This document shows, piece by piece, positions 60,975-64,000 of a stretch of DNA of 64,000 nt. The position numbers and the translations under genes were made by a program. Origin of the DNA: Berkiella sp963829835 (GTDB lineage Bacteria; Pseudomonadota; Gammaproteobacteria; Berkiellales; Berkiellaceae); assembly GCA_963829835.1 (NCBI GenBank), contig CAWHKC010000004.1, positions 1,302,001-1,366,000 of the forward strand, read 5' to 3'. Each line of letters begins with the position of its first letter. The stretch's first letter is position 1. The notes under the pieces are model-generated. The model had not been told where the DNA came from and ran no database searches. It worked only from the letters and a program-made list of their open reading frames with translations.

Positions 60975-63518
60975 TTAATACAACTTAATTTCCTCAGGTG
61001 GGAAATAGGTTCGCTCAGGCGAAGTGAGCCATTGTTGGCGCTGCGCCAGTGGAATATAACCTGGTATCTTTTGCCTTAGTCTGCTATCGGGGTTGTTCAA
61101 TCCCAGTGCACTTAAACCTTTAAAGACCAGTTGTGCAAAAACACCGGTTGAATAGGCTTGAGGGTAAAAGAAATTATTCGACACCCGATAGCGAGAACCG
61201 ACAATTTGTACTGCGATACAACAGCTGTTGTACTCAATACCGCCCATCACTTCAACGGTTTGCTTCTTTTCAAAATCATAGCGCCACAGTGAGAGTAAAT
61301 CCCAATGTAAGTTAATTGGCCATAAAATGGATGCATCTGCTTGATTTAAGCTTCCTGTTTGCCCGGTGGCATAAATTGTTTGTGCAACGTCATGTCTTAA
61401 CCAATAATAATTAACGTTTAACACTTTATGTGGGCTAGGTTGATATTGTAGCGTAAAGGCGGCCTGTTCGGTCTCTTGCTGGATGCCGTCCCATTCCCAA
61501 AATAATCCGCTTGACCAGGTAGAACTCATATGCAGTTCAGTTTGCCCAATGAGCTTAGAATGGTGGGAGGTCGCATTAACATCTTCTAACAAAAAGCACG
61601 AATTTTCTTGTGCTAATTCTTCGCAGAGCGACACGCGGCGATCACGAAAGTAGAAAATTTGTCCTAAGCTTGCTCGAAGCAGTTCTTGGCCGCCATTTCG
61701 CGGTAAAAATCGTGACATGATGCTGACGCTGATTTGATTTGCATCCCCTATACGATCGCGCCCACTAAAACGGTTATCACGAAAAAGCTGAGCATAACTG
61801 AAGTTCATGATGCCACTATCAAAATCGGGATAAAAATGTTGATCGCGATAAGGAACATAGAGATAGTACAGGCGTGGTTCAAAAGTTTGAATGCCTTTAA
61901 AGCGTTTAAATTGAATATCTCGCTCAAAAAATAAACCACTATCGACATCGTAAAGGGGTATCGTTCGATTAGGTTCTGTAGGGAGGTCTTCTAATTGAGC
62001 AATCTCTGATAATTTAAGAGAATACTGCAACCAATCAACCTGTATACGGGGTGTGATATAAAACCATGGCTCTTCCCAGGGCAAACTGACACTGGGTCTT
62101 AAATGGAATCGTTGCCCCGTCGTCACTGGTGTTTGAGTGAGAATATCAGGACGATGGGTAAAGTTTACCGTTTCACCATTAAGTTCAAAGTAGAGATTTA
62201 ATATCTGATTAGGATAAATTGCTTGAAATATCCATTGTGGCTGACGTTCATATATTTCTTGATTGATGGGCTTAGATAAGGGCTGCAAAACTTGATATTC
62301 TTCAACATTAAAAAAATGTGTCCAATAATCACCATAATAAGCAAGATTTGCCATCTGCGGTAAATGAATGGTACTTGCGGTATTAATATCATTACCTAAA
62401 TCTACAAAATAATTATCATCGCTAACATGATCGTAAATAATATTGAATAGCCAGCGTCTATTCCATTGAGTCGTATGCCGGTAATTAAAAGCCGAGCGAT
62501 TGTTATTACCTTCTAAAGCAATGATACGTGGATCTTGAAATGATAAACCGCCAGGGGGGGATAAGCGATTTTCTTTTTGAAAGGGACCATATTTTCTATC
62601 ATCAGGCAGAAAGTGCCATTGAATGGTACCTTCACTATTGGTAAACAGATAACGCGCTTTTGACTGTCCTTCAACACCGCGTTCTGATAACCATCTCGTT
62701 CCAAGGGTTAAGTCATAATTTGGGGCAATGTTCCAATAATAAGGTATAGAAAATTCATAGCCTGAATTACTTGACGATCCATAGCTTGGAAATAAAAAGC
62801 CACTGTGCCTTTTATTATCAATGGGATAATCAAAATAAGGGAAATAAAAAACAGGATAACCATGCATGTCCAAACGAATGTTTTTGGCGATAGCGCGTCC
62901 TTCTTTAGGATAAAGAGAAATTTTGTCCGCACTTAAAAGCCAAGTCTTACTTTTTGGAGCACAAGTTGTATAAGTTGCCTGATAGAGTTGTAAGTTAGAA
63001 TCACTATCGATATCGATGGTTTTAGCTACCCCTCTGGCATGCCGGGGGTACCAACGATAGATTGCATCACTAAAATGAAATGCCTGAGGCATATGCTGAT
63101 ATTCGGCATATTCCCCCCATACACTCATACCAGGGGCAGCGTAGTGAATATTGCCTTTTGCGATGATCCGTTTCCAGTCTTTCGTTTCAGGAGAGCGCTC
63201 AACGATGATTTCATCTGTATGCAAATAGCGCTCACCTTGTAATAGGGTCACATTCCCTTTCAGTAATGATTTCCCCATCAATGTAAATTCAGTTTCGTTA
63301 GCAGACATAACCATGGGTAGCTGAAATGAATCTTCAGTACTGATTGTTGCGCTCGTTGCAAAAGGGGCATAATGACCTTCACAAAGACTCATGCAAGCAG
63401 GCTCAACAACCCAATCTGAGAGCTCTGGATCTGCCATGGGGGAAGCAGCGTTTGCCCGTCCAATTGGAATGCAAAGTAGCAATAGAAGTAAAAAAACTAG
63501 CTTTTTTATGGTTATCAA
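60975..63518 (-). CDS. lptD: LPS-assembly protein LptD
   Basis: 847 residues. A signal peptide (LVFLLLLLLCIPIGRANA) is followed by a periplasmic OstA-like jellyroll domain (GKSLLKGNVTLLQGERYLHTDE in pattern) and a large beta-barrel with the LptD lumen blocks FPYFDYPIDNKRHSGFLFPSYG and the closing strand region. It inserts LPS into the outer leaflet with LptE. Cysteines C42 and C46 of the N-terminal region and the CC pair near residue 763 could form the usual long-range disulfides. Head of the lptD-surA-pdxA-rsmA unit. Confidence 0.95.
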   Translation of the reverse strand: MITIKKLVFLLLLLLCIPIGRANAASPMADPELSDWVVEPACMSLCEGHYAPFATSATISTEDSFQLPMVMSANETEFTLMGKSLLKGNVTLLQGERYLHTDEIIVERSPETKDWKRIIAKGNIHYAAPGMSVWGEYAEYQHMPQAFHFSDAIYRWYPRHARGVAKTIDIDSDSNLQLYQATYTTCAPKSKTWLLSADKISLYPKEGRAIAKNIRLDMHGYPVFYFPYFDYPIDNKRHSGFLFPSYGSSSNSGYEFSIPYYWNIAPNYDLTLGTRWLSERGVEGQSKARYLFTNSEGTIQWHFLPDDRKYGPFQKENRLSPPGGLSFQDPRIIALEGNNNRSAFNYRHTTQWNRRWLFNIIYDHVSDDNYFVDLGNDINTASTIHLPQMANLAYYGDYWTHFFNVEEYQVLQPLSKPINQEIYERQPQWIFQAIYPNQILNLYFELNGETVNFTHRPDILTQTPVTTGQRFHLRPSVSLPWEEPWFYITPRIQVDWLQYSLKLSEIAQLEDLPTEPNRTIPLYDVDSGLFFERDIQFKRFKGIQTFEPRLYYLYVPYRDQHFYPDFDSGIMNFSYAQLFRDNRFSGRDRIGDANQISVSIMSRFLPRNGGQELLRASLGQIFYFRDRRVSLCEELAQENSCFLLEDVNATSHHSKLIGQTELHMSSTWSSGLFWEWDGIQQETEQAAFTLQYQPSPHKVLNVNYYWLRHDVAQTIYATGQTGSLNQADASILWPINLHWDLLSLWRYDFEKKQTVEVMGGIEYNSCCIAVQIVGSRYRVSNNFFYPQAYSTGVFAQLVFKGLSALGLNNPDSRLRQKIPGYIPLAQRQQWLTSPERTYFPPEEIKLY

Positions 63519-63601
63519 CTTTATTATATCTATTATTAAATCTGAGAGATGATTTTAAGCTTTGATGCTTGGTGAGTATACCATTTGTGGAGTTTGGATA
63601 G

Positions 63602-64000
63602 ATGCAAAACGGTGAAATGGAATTAAAACAATGGATTAGTGCCACCCTTGGGTCACAAGACTACAGCTTCGCTCCATTACCAGGAGATGCTAGTTTTAGA
63701 ACTTATTTCCGGGTAAGACATGAAGATAAAAATTATATTGTGATGTTAGCCCCGCCAACTAAAGAACGTACGGATGCTTTTGTCGCCATTGGCAAAGCAT
63801 GGCATCAACATGGGATCCAAGTTCCTCACATTTTGGCATGGGAACAAACCCAAGGGTTTGTTTTGTTATCTGACTTTGGCGATAGATTACTGTTGGATAT
63901 TTTAGCAGAAGAGACAGCGGATGCGTTTTATCATCATGCTATGCAATCCATTGTGCAGCTTCAAAGCGCAACAGTGTCAGGTTATGCTCTTCCTCCCTAC
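63602..64000 (+). CDS. amgK: AmgK-like aminoglycoside-phosphotransferase-family sugar kinase, 5' part
   Basis: 133 codons are visible before the right edge. ATG 63602 has GGAG nine bases upstream. The start (LPGDASFRTYFRV, then VMLAPPTKERTDAFVAIGKAW in pattern, and VLLSDFGDRLLLD) matches the N-terminal half of AmgK, the anomeric N-acetylmuramate/N-acetylglucosamine kinase of peptidoglycan recycling. In Pseudomonas and relatives amgK-murU lies divergent from lptD exactly as here; murU should follow outside the window. Confidence 0.85.
   Translation, partial: MQNGEMELKQWISATLGSQDYSFAPLPGDASFRTYFRVRHEDKNYIVMLAPPTKERTDAFVAIGKAWHQHGIQVPHILAWEQTQGFVLLSDFGDRLLLDILAEETADAFYHHAMQSIVQLQSATVSGYALPPY

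Noticed and set aside
1..64000. tRNA or rRNA genes
   Set aside because: No cloverleaf-like sequence with TTCGA loop context or rRNA-like conserved stretch was noticed in reading, though no tRNA scan could be run.

Overview
The window reads as AT-rich chromosomal DNA from a host-associated gammaproteobacterium, most likely in the order Legionellales (Legionella/Coxiella/Berkiella-like). This is inferred from the gammaproteobacterial gene orders (gmk-rpoZ-spoT-recG, lptD-surA-pdxA-rsmA, apaG-apaH), from a fused LplT-Aas protein, and from several eukaryote-like proteins: ankyrin repeats, a protein kinase, a SNARE-like protein and a CX5R phosphatase-like protein. No rRNA, tRNA, CRISPR array, transposase or integrase gene was recognised.

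Layout. 0-3.6 kb: a cut-off gene, an AbiE-type (type IV) toxin-antitoxin pair whose promoter-operator is duplicated downstream, and two paralogous coiled-coil genes. 3.7-16.6 kb: housekeeping genes, namely coaBC, dut, a phosphomannomutase/phosphoglucomutase, deoC, pyrE, xthA, rph, yicC, gmk, rpoZ, spoT and recG. 16.6-34.1 kb: a possible CX5R phosphatase effector, arginase plus ornithine aminotransferase, a rubredoxin-reductase-like flavoprotein, ubiA, an LplT-Aas fusion, a secreted His-rich protein, the znuA/znuCB zinc importer, an unknown membrane protein, a PaaK/CoF-synthetase-like enzyme, and a protein carrying two R-SNARE-like modules (32995-34101). 34.2-42.4 kb: a complete aa3-type cytochrome c oxidase cluster on the minus strand (ctaC-ctaD-ctaG-ctaE, SURF1, an Sco-like protein, ctaA, ctaB, Sco1).

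42.5-64 kb: the usual lptD-surA-pdxA-rsmA-apaG-apaH neighbourhood, split between rsmA and apaG by about 14 kb of accessory DNA. That insert holds an APH-family kinase, small secreted proteins, an ankyrin/M48-peptidase fusion, a protein built of twenty 29-residue repeats, two ankyrin-type paralogues behind duplicated structured leaders, a HigBA-type toxin-antitoxin pair with a perfect palindromic operator, and a protein kinase fused to a glycosidase-like domain. Beside rsmA, two extra copies of the rsmA 3' end are present as direct repeats, which look like attachment-site scars. A divergent amgK-like gene runs off the right edge.

The strongest candidate for something new is the tandem R-SNARE-like protein at 32995-34101. 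Both modules keep an arginine at the zero-layer position, and the first matches the synaptobrevin layer pattern almost throughout. A strong ribosome binding site and in-frame ATG lie between the two modules. All function calls are by eye from sequence; no database search was run.
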